Source: Prorocentrum cordatum (lineage: Eukaryota > Sar > Dinophyceae > Prorocentrales > Prorocentraceae). From it: a DNA stretch of 64,000 nucleotides. Below are positions 10,843 through 20,159 of this stretch, piece after piece. A model generated the notes under the pieces. It was given only the letters and a program-made list of their open reading frames with translations, had not been told where the DNA came from and made no database searches. Positions within the stretch are counted from its first letter, which is position 1; each line of letters starts with the position of its first letter. The position numbers and the translations under genes were made by a program. The DNA is taken from assembly GCA_963575745.1 (NCBI GenBank), contig CAUYUJ010015705.1, positions 205,859 through 269,858 on the forward strand, given 5' to 3'.

Positions 10843-11240
10843 GGTTCGCGCAAACCTAACTATTGAAATCTACAAAGCCAAGAAGAGCGTACCCTAATAT
10901 ATTCGGCAGGTTCCCGTTAGCACCCCACATGTATCCATATTATTTTGCTGATGCAGGGTGCGAAGCGTTTCCATTTCATCGTTCCAATGACCCAAGCATT
11001 AGAACTGGGCAACGAAAGTGGTAATGATTTCTTCTGGTTTTAGGGTTCTTCAAAGAACAATGTTTTAGTGCACCGTTTGGTGGGACGTGCGCGGAATTGT
11101 TTTTTTCAACGGGTTAAGTGAGATACGCGTGCACTCAACGGAGGGGGAGGAGGAGGAGAGGAGGGAGACGAGAGAAGGGACCAGGACGGGGCGAGGATAT
11201 TTTACTCATGGCAGCGTGGCGACGCGCATCTCCACCCGGG

Positions 11241-11295
11241 CGTGGGCCCTGACGGCCCACGCCCGGCGCGTGCGCGTGGGCCCTGACGGCCCACG
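11241..11295. repeat. two copies of a GC-rich imperfect palindrome
   Basis: CGTGGGCCCTGACGGCCCAC occurs at 11241 and again at 11275. Each is a near-perfect palindrome able to form a hairpin. Confidence 0.8.
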
Positions 11296-11741
11296 TGCAC
11301 GCGCTCTGGCACGCTTGCGGCCGCACGGCCACGAGAAAGAAAGAGCGCAGCCGCGCGCGCGGGGACGCCCAGCCAGAGGCGCGAGGGCGGATCCCGAGGC
11401 CACGAGAGCCTCGCGCGCGCGGCCACTAGCCTGCATCCTTGAGGCCTTCCGCGCCCCGCGCACCCAGAGCGCGGGCGCGGCGCGTGCGCGAAGAGCGCAA
11501 AGTAAGAAAGAAACACGAAGCGGCGCATGATGCGCCGGGCGCAGAGCGCAAGTGTGGCCCCGCCCGCGCAGCGCGCAGGAAGAAGGGGGCCAAATAGCGC
11601 GCGACGCGCGCGCCAAGTTCAGAACAACCTCTCACTCACGGGCCTGGCCCGATTAGCGGTCCGCCTCAATGGGCCGCTGTCCTCCGCGCGCAGCCCGCGA
11701 TGCCGCGGCCGCTGGCGTCGGGATGTGGGGTGCGGCCACGC

Positions 11742-13907
11742 CTAGATGGATGGCGTGTTCCCCTGGCGGCCACGGCTCTCGTCGCCGCTGCGATCTCCGC
11801 CGCGCTCACTGCGGCCACGGGGGCTGCCACCATCGCCGCCCCTCGACGCGCGGCCGCCCGCGCCGGGCCTGCCGCGCTCGCTCGGGCCGCGGCTGCCCTG
11901 GTCGCCCTTGGAGTGGCCGCCCTTGCGGCCCTTGTCGCCCTTGCCGCAGCTCTTGGCGCCCTCGGCAGTCTTGCCGGTGTGCTTGCCCTTGACCTTGCCG
12001 CCCTTGCCGCCCTTGTCGCCTGCGCCCTTGCCGCGCCAGGCGGGGATCCCTCCCCCGCCGGCGGCGGCCTCCGCGGCGGCTGCCGCAGCGCGCCTCCGCT
12101 TCTTCTCCTGCTCGTACCAGCCGCCGCGGGGAGCGCGAAGCTGCCCGGCGTGCTGCCCGGTCTTACGCCGCGAGCGGCCGGGGGGGGTGTCGCCACGACG
12201 CGCCCACGCTGGGTCCCGCGCCAGGCTGCGGCTGGGCGACCTCTCGCGCTTGGGCCAGCTGAGGTCGCCCGGCGGGCGGTCCCCCTCAGCCTCCGCGCCC
12301 GCAGCACCCGTGCTGGGGCGCTCTCCGTGGCCGGCGCTGGGGCCCGGCGCCTCCCGCTCGGCGTGGCCGCTCTGCCGGGCCTTTTCCACCACCGTCTTGG
12401 GCTTGCCGAAGGCGACGCGGCAAGCCTCGCAGTAGCTCACGTCGCACCCCTTGCAGTGCCACCGCAGGGCTCCGCTGTTAGCTCCGCCCGCGGGGCACAT
12501 CTCGCAACCCCAACCGTCTCCCGGGTCGAAGGAGCTCCAGCGCATCTTGCGAGCGCACGTCGGGCAGGCAGGCGGCTGGATGGTCGGGCCATCCTCCCCG
12601 TCGCTGCCTGGGTCAGGGCCGCGAGGCCGGCTCGCCCACTCCGTGACCACCGTGCATGGGTCCGTCTTGTAGAACCGGTAGTTCGACCGCATGCACTCCC
12701 GCGCGCGCTTTGCATCAGCGCGGCGCTGGAACTCCACGAGCACACACGGCTCCCGCTTGCGGCGGTGGTCGTACAGGAAGGCGATGTGCTTGACGACGCC
12801 GAAGGGCACTACCACCTGCCTGACCACCTCGGCGTCGACGTGGTGCGGCACCCGCTCGATGCGGATGATGGCCTCGCCCTCGTCGTGCTGGTCGCTGGGC
12901 TGCTGCTGGGCGCTCTGGCGCTGCTCCTCCTTGCGCCCACGGCGGCTCCTCGAGCGCGGCCGGCGCTGGGGCGGGCTGTCCCCCGCGCCTGGCGTCGCCG
13001 TCTCCTCCACCTCAGTCTTCACCTCGAGGGACCTCGGCGGGGCTCCTCCGCTCTTGGGCTTCAGGGCGGCCTCACGCTTCACGACGACGGCCCTCGGAGG
13101 TGCGCCCCCAGTCTTGGGCATCAGGACGGCCTCCTCCGCGCGCTCCTCGCGCCCGCGGTCGCGGTGCTCCTCGTGCTCGCGATCGCGGCGCCGCGTGCGC
13201 GAGGGGGTCCGGACGACCCGATCGCCCCTGCGGACCTCCTCGGCGAGGCGCTTCTGCTCCGGAGAGCGTGGGGGCCGAGTGCGCTCCGCCGGGGCGCCCT
13301 TGCTCCGGCGCCGCGCTGCAACCTGGATGGCCGCTCGCGCCAGCGCCGCGGTCACGGCGCCCTCGCTCGGGTCGAGCGCAGGGGCCGGAGCAGGGCCCGC
13401 CTCGCCCTTGCTCGAGGCGTCCTCCACGTCGGTGAGCCCCCCGACCGCCTCCGCGTCCACCGTGCGCATCATGTCGAGCAGCCCCTTGTTGTTCTTGCAG
13501 AGCTCGCGGAGCCCCGGCATGGGCTGCCCCTGGAACTGGGACAGGGCGAGCGCCAGCTTGGCCGCCCGGCGCTGGACCTTGACATTCGGCCCCGCGCCCA
13601 CTCCCCAAGCACCGCGCTTGCCGTCGACGAGCACCAGCTGGCCGTGGTCCTCGTTCGCCCCCGCGGCCAGGCAGGCCGCCGCGATGCACGGGGCTGCCTC
13701 GTGGTCGTGGTCGACCACCTCGACGAGGTCCTCGCTGTTCAACTCGTCCACCACCGTGTACAGGATGTTGTGGGCGGCACTCCGGAGCTCGTCCGACAGC
13801 GCGGACCCCGAGACGACGACGCCGAGCGGATTCACCGCCATGATGCTGTAGTCGTGGTAGCGCGCCTTGCTGTGGTCCGGGGCCACCATGCCCACAAGGA
13901 ATCCCAT
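11742..13907 (-). CDS. RRM and zinc-finger protein, C-terminal ORF of the DIRS-like element or adjacent gene
   Basis: About 721 residues from the Met at 13907. In order: a conserved segment near the start (VAPDHSKARYHDYSIMAVNP, DHDHEAAPCIAAACLAAG) ending GAGPNVKVQRRAAKLALAL, which resembles the end of a double-stranded-RNA-binding fold; a charged Arg/Glu/Lys linker; an RRM-like domain (IIRIERVPHHVDAEVV through VLVEFQRRADAKRARECM, then NYRFYKTDPCTVV); a Cys-rich module (CPTCARKM, WGCEMCP, WHCKGCDVSYCEACR) like a ZZ or treble-clef zinc finger; and a Lys/Gly/Arg-rich tail. The frame is continuous with the recombinase upstream without any stop. I prefer a separate start at 13907 because the sequence between is Pro/Arg-rich and featureless, but a fusion is possible. 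It may supply a nucleic-acid-binding function to the element or be an unrelated neighbour. Confidence 0.55.
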   Translation of the reverse strand: MGFLVGMVAPDHSKARYHDYSIMAVNPLGVVVSGSALSDELRSAAHNILYTVVDELNSEDLVEVVDHDHEAAPCIAAACLAAGANEDHGQLVLVDGKRGAWGVGAGPNVKVQRRAAKLALALSQFQGQPMPGLRELCKNNKGLLDMMRTVDAEAVGGLTDVEDASSKGEAGPAPAPALDPSEGAVTAALARAAIQVAARRRSKGAPAERTRPPRSPEQKRLAEEVRRGDRVVRTPSRTRRRDREHEEHRDRGREERAEEAVLMPKTGGAPPRAVVVKREAALKPKSGGAPPRSLEVKTEVEETATPGAGDSPPQRRPRSRSRRGRKEEQRQSAQQQPSDQHDEGEAIIRIERVPHHVDAEVVRQVVVPFGVVKHIAFLYDHRRKREPCVLVEFQRRADAKRARECMRSNYRFYKTDPCTVVTEWASRPRGPDPGSDGEDGPTIQPPACPTCARKMRWSSFDPGDGWGCEMCPAGGANSGALRWHCKGCDVSYCEACRVAFGKPKTVVEKARQSGHAEREAPGPSAGHGERPSTGAAGAEAEGDRPPGDLSWPKRERSPSRSLARDPAWARRGDTPPGRSRRKTGQHAGQLRAPRGGWYEQEKKRRRAAAAAAEAAAGGGGIPAWRGKGAGDKGGKGGKVKGKHTGKTAEGAKSCGKGDKGRKGGHSKGDQGSRGPSERGRPGAGGRASRGGDGGSPRGRSERGGDRSGDESRGRQGNTPSI

Positions 13908-14371
13908 GATGCACGCTGCCGACGCGCGGGGCGGAGGCGCGGCTGGCGCGCGGGGCTGGGGCGCGCGCTGTGCCTGCGCGCCTCGCTCTGGAGTGGGAGA
14001 CGGCTGCGGATGAGAGGGCCAGGGGGAGGCGGGCGCGCCTGGGGCGATCGGGGGCGGCGGCGAATTGGGATTCGAGGACAAGAGGTCCACCGGGATACCC
14101 CCGCAACGCGAAGCCCCCGCCCCGAACCGAACACCTGTAGGACCCGCTTGCTGCTTCCCAACACGCCCGCTAGCTCCTCGCCCCGGCTCGCGCCTCACCT
14201 GCCCCCCCCCCCTTCCCCCCTCCATTTTTGCCCTTGCTCGCGCCGATGGGCGCGCCCATGGGGGACGCCCGGGCGCCCAGGCCGGGCGCTCCGAGGGCCG
14301 CAGGTCGCTCCCAAACGGGGGCGGGTCGCTCCCGACCAACCGGTCGGGGCGGGCGCTGGCCAAGTCGCCGT

Positions 14372-15152
14372 CACCACCGCGGGCGTCCGGTGCCAGTAAG
14401 GCGTGGCCTTCCGCCATGCCTCGAGCGAACGGGGCCTGACGCCGATGGCCCTCCCAGAGGTATCCGTGGAAGGCGTCCGTGGACCACCTCCCGAACCTCT
14501 TGACTGCCTCTAGGTCGCGACAGGCGTGGTATAACGCCGTCGCGCCCCCGATGCGCAGGGAGCGGGGTCCCATCTGGCCCGCGTCCACGCCACAGGCGGC
14601 GGCCGCGAGTTGGAGGAGCCTTTGCACCTCCTCCCGCATAATCGGGTGGCCGTCAGGCCGGCGGAACAGGGGGAGCCCCGCCTCGGTTCCTTGTCCAAAC
14701 CGGTCCGGCAGCTCCCTCTGGAGGTTGGCCAGTGCGTCCACGACACACAAATCCACCCCCGAACGGAAGTGGTTGCGCACGCAGCCCGCGTTAAATTGGT
14801 CCGTCTTGGACGATGTGATCGCCAACACTACCTCGTCGCAGTCGCCGAGCCACGCGCTGGGTGTACCACCACGCAGGCCCTGCACGTCCTGCCCACGTAC
14901 CACCCGCCCCATGCTCCAGGAGCGGTCCTCCTGGACCAAGTGCTCCGACGCGCGGAGCATGAAGAAGTACCCCGTCATGAGCGCCGCCCATAAGATGGTC
15001 GCCTCTCGGCGCGTGGCCGTCCCGTGGGCGAACAAGTATTCGCGGAGCCAGCGCAACATGGGGGGGGTGGCCGGCAGCTTCCGCTTCGCCTTTCCGTCCC
15101 AGCGGCGGAGTCCCTCGATCGTGGTCCAGAGCCGGCGCCGATCGGAGGTCAC
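14372..15152 (-). CDS. tyrosine recombinase, catalytic domain
   Basis: Integrase for a DIRS-like retroelement. From the Met at 15152 the frame shows the full set of catalytic positions: Arg67 in FMLRASE, Lys116 in TSSKTDQ, Arg200 in PRSLRIGGATA, Trp223 in FGRWS, and the presumed nucleophile Tyr231 in HGYLW. The usual His two residues before the second Arg is Ser, as in several eukaryotic families. The N-terminal DNA-binding part is encoded by the upstream ORF at 15149-15814, one frame away. The recombinase similarity stops near residue 255, at about 14372, and the frame then runs on through a Pro-rich stretch into the RRM/zinc-finger protein. The family is expected to integrate cDNA without a DDE integrase. 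Confidence 0.8.
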
Positions 15153-15814
15153 ATCCCCGCCAGGGTATGGGCATGCCGAATGGCGAACAGGCGCTGGCGG
15201 ATGGTCGTGGCCCGCCTCTTCATCACCTTGTACAGGTACACGACATACCGGATGACGTCATCCTCATCCGTAAGGCGGGCGTCCCGCGTCTCCCCCTGGA
15301 GGCACGGGCTCCGGCCTCGGAGCCTCCGCCAGAGTACCCAGTTACGCCACCCAGCGCTGTAGTTGGCACGCGCCCCTTCGGCGAGCTTGGCCAGCATCGC
15401 CTCGGTGGCGGTCGCGTCCAGCTCGCGGGGGTCGGCAAGCTCACCCCGAACCCCTTTCGGGGCGTCTCCGCCGGCGCACCGCCAGGCCGCAGGCTTCACC
15501 AACGCGGGGGCGGGGGCACTGCGGGCACGCCGGCGCGTCTTGCGCGGCGGGCGCGCCTCGCCTCCCGCGCCATCCTTGGCGCTCGGCTTGGGCGTCCCCG
15601 CGTCTTCCGGGACGGCGAAGGTCACTGCCCCAACTCGCTCCCCGTCTGCCCCGTCCTCCCCTGCCGCAGTGGCCCGAATGGTAGCGGGGGGGTCGAGCTG
15701 GTTCGCCAGCCGAGCAGCGTCGTCCGTCGCCTTTCCCGCCTCCAGCGCAACCTCAAATGGCCCGCTTTGGCGGTCGGGGGCCTGAAGCCAGGCCTTTAGC
15801 CACAGCTTAACCAT
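15149..15814 (-). CDS. tyrosine recombinase, N-terminal core-binding part
   Basis: The frame begins within the linker between RT/RNase H and recombinase (EMVKLWLKAWLQ), runs through an acidic and Arg/Lys-rich linker, and ends with a helical core-binding-like region: NYSAGWRNWVLWRRLRG, DDVIRYVVYLYKVM, RATTIRQRLFAIRHAHTLAG. It stops (TGA) at 15149, exactly where the catalytic ORF begins in another frame with DVTSDRRRLWTTIEGLRR. A -1 shift or a small indel would join them. I treat this as one gene broken by a frameshift, since no slippery site is evident. Confidence 0.7.
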   Translation of the reverse strand: MVKLWLKAWLQAPDRQSGPFEVALEAGKATDDAARLANQLDPPATIRATAAGEDGADGERVGAVTFAVPEDAGTPKPSAKDGAGGEARPPRKTRRRARSAPAPALVKPAAWRCAGGDAPKGVRGELADPRELDATATEAMLAKLAEGARANYSAGWRNWVLWRRLRGRSPCLQGETRDARLTDEDDVIRYVVYLYKVMKRRATTIRQRLFAIRHAHTLAGM

Positions 15815-16122
15815 CTCGTCGTTAGCGAGTCGGTCGTATAGTCAGGTCCGACGCCAGCGCGCGCCCCGGGTGCCTCGCTTGCGCTTGCCACCTCTACGGC
15901 CTGCCTCAGCAGGCGCTCCGCCCACTGGAGCACCCAACGGGCCGTGCGGCGCGGGAGCGCGCGGGCGGCCTGCCGCATGCGCTCGGCGATCGGCATACCT
16001 CCCAGGCCCAGGGCATCCCACAGCTCCGCCGCGCCCCCCTGCGCGCACCAGATTTCCTTCGGGTGCAGGGCTCGCACGGCCCAACCAGCCTCGGACCCCA
16101 TCCAGGACCCAGGTGTTCGCAT
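15796..16122 (-). pseudogene. linker between RNase H and recombinase, shifted frame
   Basis: The RT/RNase H frame loses coding character near TWVLDG, at about 16.1 kb. This frame then continues sensibly with SEAGWAVRALHPKEIWCAQGG, AELWDALGLGG and RWVLQWAERLLRQAVEVASA before stopping at 15796. The shift lies at a GGATGGGGTCC run, which fits a homopolymer indel. Together with the shifts at 15.15, 15.81 and about 20.15 kb it suggests a decayed copy. Confidence 0.55.
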
Positions 16123-18739
16123 AGCCCTTCAGTGGGTCGGGCTTCGCCCGAGCCGTATGGCAAGGCCCGCGCGGATCATGAATCACCACGCGCTGGGCCC
16201 GCCCACCCCCCGCCGGTTGCCACGTGCCGCGCGGCCAGGGCATCATGCGATCCCCAGTCGTCGAGATCCGGGGGTCCACGAGCAATGTGCCCTTGTTGAG
16301 GTCCAGGCGGAGCTCATCCAGCGGCGGCCGCCCTGCCTCTCTCCAGAGCTGGCAGAGGCCGCGTGGCTCCACGCAGGGCTGTCCCAGGGGGGGGATGGGA
16401 ATCGGTACCCGGGTCCGTTCTCCACACCCCCAAACCTGGATCGCCCGCGCGCGCGCCGTGACATCGCCGAAGTGCGTGCACAGAAGACGCGTCGCAGGGG
16501 AGAGCGCCACATAGCCGAGGCGCCGCAAGCGCGCACCCAGACGCGCTGCGGCGTAGTTGACGGGGGCGTCGAGCAGCACGCCCAGCGGCCGGATGGCGAT
16601 CAGTAGACGCCCCAGGCCCGCTGCCTCGCGTCCACCGGGGTCCTCCGACAGTGACGCGCACAGCCAGCGGACCTGCGGTGCCCCTGCGGGGTCCTTGGGG
16701 TAGTCGCTGCCGTCCGGGCCCCATCGGTCGCCGACATCCCACGGTGCCAGCAGCGCCGACCCGCCGAGGCTCTCCCAGGCCTCCCCGAAGGGGGGCCACG
16801 CGGTCCCCAACTCCAGTAACCGCGTCCCTTCGACTTGCAGGGGCGCGTAGCGCGGCAGGGCCTCTCGGGCGCCCTTGACTTGGAGCGCGGCCGCACGCCA
16901 GGGCCCATCGTCTCCTGGCATCCGCAGCTCGCGCTGGGCGGCCTCCTCCACCAGCTCGCCCCACGGTGCTGCCGGTGATAACTCGGTCCATCCTGCCTCC
17001 GCCATCCGCTGGCGCACCTCCGCCACCGTGGCTCGAGTCGCGAAGTCGGCCAGCTCGTTGTGGTAAGTTCGCAAGTAGAGTCCGTCCACGACCCGGAACT
17101 TGTACCGTAGCTCCAGCATGGCCAGGACTCGAAGCAGGTGGCGCGCCACCGCGTTCCGTGCACGGCGGCGTCGCAGCCAACGGCTGACATTACTGTTGTC
17201 GGCGACGTACGGCAGGAGGAGCTGGAACCAGTCCAGGCCTTTCTCGGCCGCCAGGGCTATCAGGCAAAGGAGCTCGACCACCGCGATGATCTCTCCCTCT
17301 CCCTGCCAGGTGACCCCGGGGGCGGAGCGGAGCGTCTCCAGGTAGGGAGCCGCCTCCGCCACGATGTATTCGCGCGAGGTCCAGTCCAGCGCGCCAATCC
17401 GGTCCAGGGTGGCATCGCCTCCCAGCCAACGTAACCTGCCGAGCGCCCCCGGAAGCGCGAGGGCCTCGCGTAGGCCTAGCAGGCCTCCAAAGGAGGTCTC
17501 GAAGTTGCCCTCGACAGGCATCTCAAAGCAGACGCGCAGCCAGTCCAGGGTCTGGTGCCAGTCGTCCCACGCAGCCTCTACCTGCTCGGTGTCGCCCGGC
17601 GGGTGGACGTAGGCCTGGCCCGGGTCGCCCGACAGCATCCGGTGGACCGCTGGGAGCTCCAGGCTCAGGGCGGGTGCTGCGCAAGCGCAGAACTGGCCTA
17701 GCCCACTTAGCTCCCTCGCGGTTCGCAGCCGTACCATGCGGCAGCCGAAGCTCAGCTCCGGCTCCGCCAGGAGAAATCGCATCTTCATGGCCTTGGGCTC
17801 CGGGAGCCCCACTCGCTCGCGCTCGAAGTCCATGCTGAGCCCCCAGATAATCTGAGTGGTAGAGGGCTCCCCCTCGGCGTCCCGTTTGCTGACGTTCACC
17901 GCTTCGGACCCGAATACCTCCCGTATGGAAGCGCCCAGCGCGTCGCAGGCCATCCACGGCCGGACCCCGATGTCGGGCTCCACTACCACTGGGTCATCCA
18001 TAAGCCACTCCGAGTGGAAGTGGGTTGCGTCGTGCCAGTGCGGCCCCCCAGGCCGATAACTCTCGTGGAGCTCCCTCGCCGCCAGGGCGAGCATCATGTA
18101 ATTGCCTGGGGCCCCTGTCCACCCAAACACCATGGCTAGGTAAACGATTCTGACGTCCCCCTCGACGCCGGCGTGGGCCCCCGGTAGCGAAGTGCCGAAG
18201 TCCCCGACGTCCGCCGGGGCGATGTCCAGCCATTTGAAAGCCCGCGAGACGTCCCGCTTGGCGCAGAGAAGGCGCGCTCCGGGATGACGTGCGCGGTGCC
18301 ATACCGCCGTCCTCGCCACCTGCCGATGGCGTGGCTGGACGGCCGGCGGGTGGTCACGCTTATGAGTGGCGGCGTTGGCCGAGAGCATCGCGTGGATCAT
18401 GCGCCCCTCGGACGATAGGGTTCTGTCCGGTAGCTGCTTCGGGGCCCTCCCAAGGGGGGCTTCCACCAGCTCCGTCATGAATCCCTCTGCCGCCTGGGAA
18501 GCTACCAAGACGATACCCCACGTCACATCAGCCCATACCTTCTGGTAGGCCTCGTCGATGTGGGCTCGCACGCTAGGGCACGGCCGGGCCCGCTCGCGCC
18601 TCCGTGGCGCACCCCGCCGCGCAGATGCCCCCCCTTCCGCCAGCTCCTGGACGTACTCGAAGTGCTCTCGACTTAAACACCGCCGCACCTTGTCCCCCAG
18701 GACGCCGCGGAGAGGGTTGCCCAAGCGCTCGTGGCGCGC
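15842..18739 (-). CDS. DIRS-like reverse transcriptase and RNase H
   Basis: Copies element RNA into DNA. Numbered from the Met at 18724: the first catalytic Asp is D158 in CAKRDVSRAF, the fingers/palm continue through VYLAMVFGWTGAPGNYMM, and the catalytic pair is D243-D244 in WLMDDPVVVEP, the DIRS-type equivalent of YxDD. An RNase H-like domain follows at roughly residues 510-640, with a conserved Glu-containing strand, VADNSNVSRWL and RTYHNELADFATR. The frame is already open upstream of the Met and reads back as LGARHERLGNPLRG to the CTTAGGC site at 18740-18746. Translation may therefore not start at 18724 but enter by frameshift from the methyltransferase-like ORF. The C-terminal 100 residues after about 16.12 kb are probably out of frame. 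Confidence 0.85.
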   Translation of the reverse strand, partial: ARHERLGNPLRGVLGDKVRRCLSREHFEYVQELAEGGASARRGAPRRRERARPCPSVRAHIDEAYQKVWADVTWGIVLVASQAAEGFMTELVEAPLGRAPKQLPDRTLSSEGRMIHAMLSANAATHKRDHPPAVQPRHRQVARTAVWHRARHPGARLLCAKRDVSRAFKWLDIAPADVGDFGTSLPGAHAGVEGDVRIVYLAMVFGWTGAPGNYMMLALAARELHESYRPGGPHWHDATHFHSEWLMDDPVVVEPDIGVRPWMACDALGASIREVFGSEAVNVSKRDAEGEPSTTQIIWGLSMDFERERVGLPEPKAMKMRFLLAEPELSFGCRMVRLRTARELSGLGQFCACAAPALSLELPAVHRMLSGDPGQAYVHPPGDTEQVEAAWDDWHQTLDWLRVCFEMPVEGNFETSFGGLLGLREALALPGALGRLRWLGGDATLDRIGALDWTSREYIVAEAAPYLETLRSAPGVTWQGEGEIIAVVELLCLIALAAEKGLDWFQLLLPYVADNSNVSRWLRRRRARNAVARHLLRVLAMLELRYKFRVVDGLYLRTYHNELADFATRATVAEVRQRMAEAGWTELSPAAPWGELVEEAAQRELRMPGDDGPWRAAALQVKGAREALPRYAPLQVEGTRLLELGTAWPPFGEAWESLGGSALLAPWDVGDRWGPDGSDYPKDPAGAPQVRWLCASLSEDPGGREAAGLGRLLIAIRPLGVLLDAPVNYAAARLGARLRRLGYVALSPATRLLCTHFGDVTARARAIQVWGCGERTRVPIPIPPLGQPCVEPRGLCQLWREAGRPPLDELRLDLNKGTLLVDPRISTTGDRMMPWPRGTWQPAGGGRAQRVVIHDPRGPCHTARAKPDPLKGYANTWVLDGVRGWLGRASPAPEGNLVRAGGRGGAVGCPGPGRYADRRAHAAGRPRAPAPHGPLGAPVGGAPAEAGRRGGKRKRGTRGARWRRT

Positions 18740-20159
18740 GCCTAAGCAGCGCGGCCGCCTCCTTCAGGGACCCAGTCCGTTGGAGGAGCCGATCCCCCAG
18801 ACCAACCAGAGTCCGCATGGCCTCGGGGTCATACTCAGGGTGCTCCGTGCAGAAGGTCAGGTAGACCGTAGCTAGCTCCGCCGGGCTGCACCCGTCGAGG
18901 TCCTCCGCGATATCTCTTGCCGGGTCCTCGCAAGGGGAACGAGGCTTGCCCGCGCTCGCCCCCCCCTGTGTCTCTCCCAACGGGGGCTTAGGGAGCCCCG
19001 CCAGTGCTCGATGCATGGCTGGGCTAAGCCTGCCGCATTTTGAGCCGTCCCCCGAGGCCTGTAGGCGCTCGATTCCAGTGAAGTCGACGCCCTGCAGGCG
19101 CCCGGGCGCCTCCGCCCGGGCGAAATTGGGGGACGCCCCCCGGCCATCCTCCCATATAGGCGCCAGCTGCCGTCGCAGCTGGCTCACCGACCAGCGGTGA
19201 TAGGCTCCCTTCAGCACTTTTGCCCACGCGGTGCAAAGTCTGGGGGCCCAAACCTGCGCCTCCTTGGTGCGCTTAATGCCCGTGCCAGGCACGTGGCCCT
19301 TCAGCTCGACGTGGCGGTGGTCGCGTGGGCATCGGCGCGCCAGCAACGGGGCGTGCAGGTACAGCCAGGGGCTGAGGAGCCACCAGCTGCCCTTGCGATA
19401 GCGGCTCTCTGGCGCATCGGACGGAGCCTTACCCCAGGCGCACATGTGGATCGGGACGATCATGGCCCCGGTCGCTCTACGCAGCTCGTGCATAGGGGCC
19501 TGGTCCCAGATCTTGGGGTAGCGGCCCGAAGGCCAGGAGGACTCGACGAGAAACTCCTTGCCGGCGTCGTGGGGGATGCGGCAGGTGTCGCACGTGAACT
19601 GGGTGTGGCTGTTACCGACGAGCTCAAAATCCTTGGAGCCGCCCCCCTCGGGGCGTTCCCACGTGCGGGCCCCCTGCGGGGCCCCGCCGGGCTGGGCCAT
19701 GAGCCCGAGGTCGGCGCACGAGCCACGCGGTGTACCCCAGCACCAGACGTTGGCCACATCGGGGCCCATGGGGGTCCGTGCGGCCTCCTGTAGGCGCGCG
19801 CGAACAGCAGGGTCGAGGGCGTCGTGGTCCGGCCGCGGGCCGGACTCTCGGAGAGGGTCGTCGTAGTATTCGATCGGCTCCAGCACCCGGATACCCTCGG
19901 CTCGAAGCGCGGCCGACCAATTCCCCGACCCGGCGTACACCTCCTGGGCGATCAGACCGTACGCGAACGCGGGGTCGTGTCGAAGTGGTATCGCGTTGGC
20001 CTCCAGGAGGCGAGCCTGGACGTCTGCCGGATGTTCTCCGAACGAAGCTGGCGCGCGCCCAACTGCGCGGCCAGCCCGACCTCCCGCTGCCCTGCAGTGG
20101 GTGCAGGGCGCGCTCTTGCCTGGGACGGTGGGTTCGACGTCCGGACCCTCGTCGAGCAT
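18573..20159 (-). CDS. cytosine-methyltransferase-like protein of the DIRS-like element, active-site Cys absent
   Basis: Reading from Met at 20159 the protein has a short Cys-containing start (SAPCTHCRAAGG), then a Rossmann/methyltransferase-like core: YAGSGNWSAALRAEG resembles the SAM-binding motif I, VWCWGTPRGSCADLG aligns with the GTPC-S motif that carries the catalytic Cys in 5-methylcytosine enzymes, FLVESSWPSGRYPKIWD corresponds to the (I/V)EN/QP..S motif, and MCAWGKAP..YRKGSWWL..CPRDHRHVELKGH matches the end of this family as I know it from dinoflagellates. The Cys position is Arg (codon CGT). Retrotransposon-borne cytosine methyltransferases have been reported in dinoflagellates. Whether this divergent version acts on DNA is unknown. 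It lies 5' of RT and is joined to it by an apparent frameshift at 18.74 kb. The last 55 codons, after the shift, are probably not used. Confidence 0.6.
   Translation of the reverse strand: MLDEGPDVEPTVPGKSAPCTHCRAAGGRAGRAVGRAPASFGEHPADVQARLLEANAIPLRHDPAFAYGLIAQEVYAGSGNWSAALRAEGIRVLEPIEYYDDPLRESGPRPDHDALDPAVRARLQEAARTPMGPDVANVWCWGTPRGSCADLGLMAQPGGAPQGARTWERPEGGGSKDFELVGNSHTQFTCDTCRIPHDAGKEFLVESSWPSGRYPKIWDQAPMHELRRATGAMIVPIHMCAWGKAPSDAPESRYRKGSWWLLSPWLYLHAPLLARRCPRDHRHVELKGHVPGTGIKRTKEAQVWAPRLCTAWAKVLKGAYHRWSVSQLRRQLAPIWEDGRGASPNFARAEAPGRLQGVDFTGIERLQASGDGSKCGRLSPAMHRALAGLPKPPLGETQGGASAGKPRSPCEDPARDIAEDLDGCSPAELATVYLTFCTEHPEYDPEAMRTLVGLGDRLLQRTGSLKEAAALLRRAPRALGQPSPRRPGGQGAAVFKSRALRVRPGAGGRGGICAAGCATEARAGPAVP
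18740..18746 (-). promoter_or_regulatory. candidate +1 ribosomal frameshift heptamer CTTAGGC
   Basis: In the frame of the upstream ORF the codons are CTG CTT AGG CGC. A +1 shift at CTT gives Leu-Gly-Ala-Arg-His-Glu-Arg-Leu-Gly, which joins the RT frame smoothly. CTT AGG C, in this phase, is the heptamer used by yeast Ty1 for +1 frameshifting. It sits at the point where coding passes from one frame to the other. Chance or a simple deletion cannot be excluded, because other shifts in this copy lack such a motif and the zero frame stays open for about 55 codons beyond the site. Confidence 0.45.

Larger units (their letters stand above)
8771..11660. other. gene-poor repeat region
   Basis: No supportable coding sequence. 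It contains a GGA tract (about 9000-9110), a GA tract with GAAA variants (about 9230-9290), a second GGA tract (about 10125-10225), a minisatellite, a fold-back sequence and two copies of a palindromic GC-rich motif, the last three listed separately. Confidence 0.6.

Noticed and set aside
11700-14399. 899-codon open frame on the + strand opposite the RRM/zinc-finger and recombinase ORF
   Set aside because: Its translation is Ala/Leu/Pro/Arg-rich without motifs. The - strand frame contains clear RRM, zinc-finger and recombinase motifs.
15149-15152. Programmed -1 frameshift between the two recombinase ORFs
   Set aside because: There is no X-XXY-YYZ slippery sequence. A plain indel explains it, and further indels are nearby.
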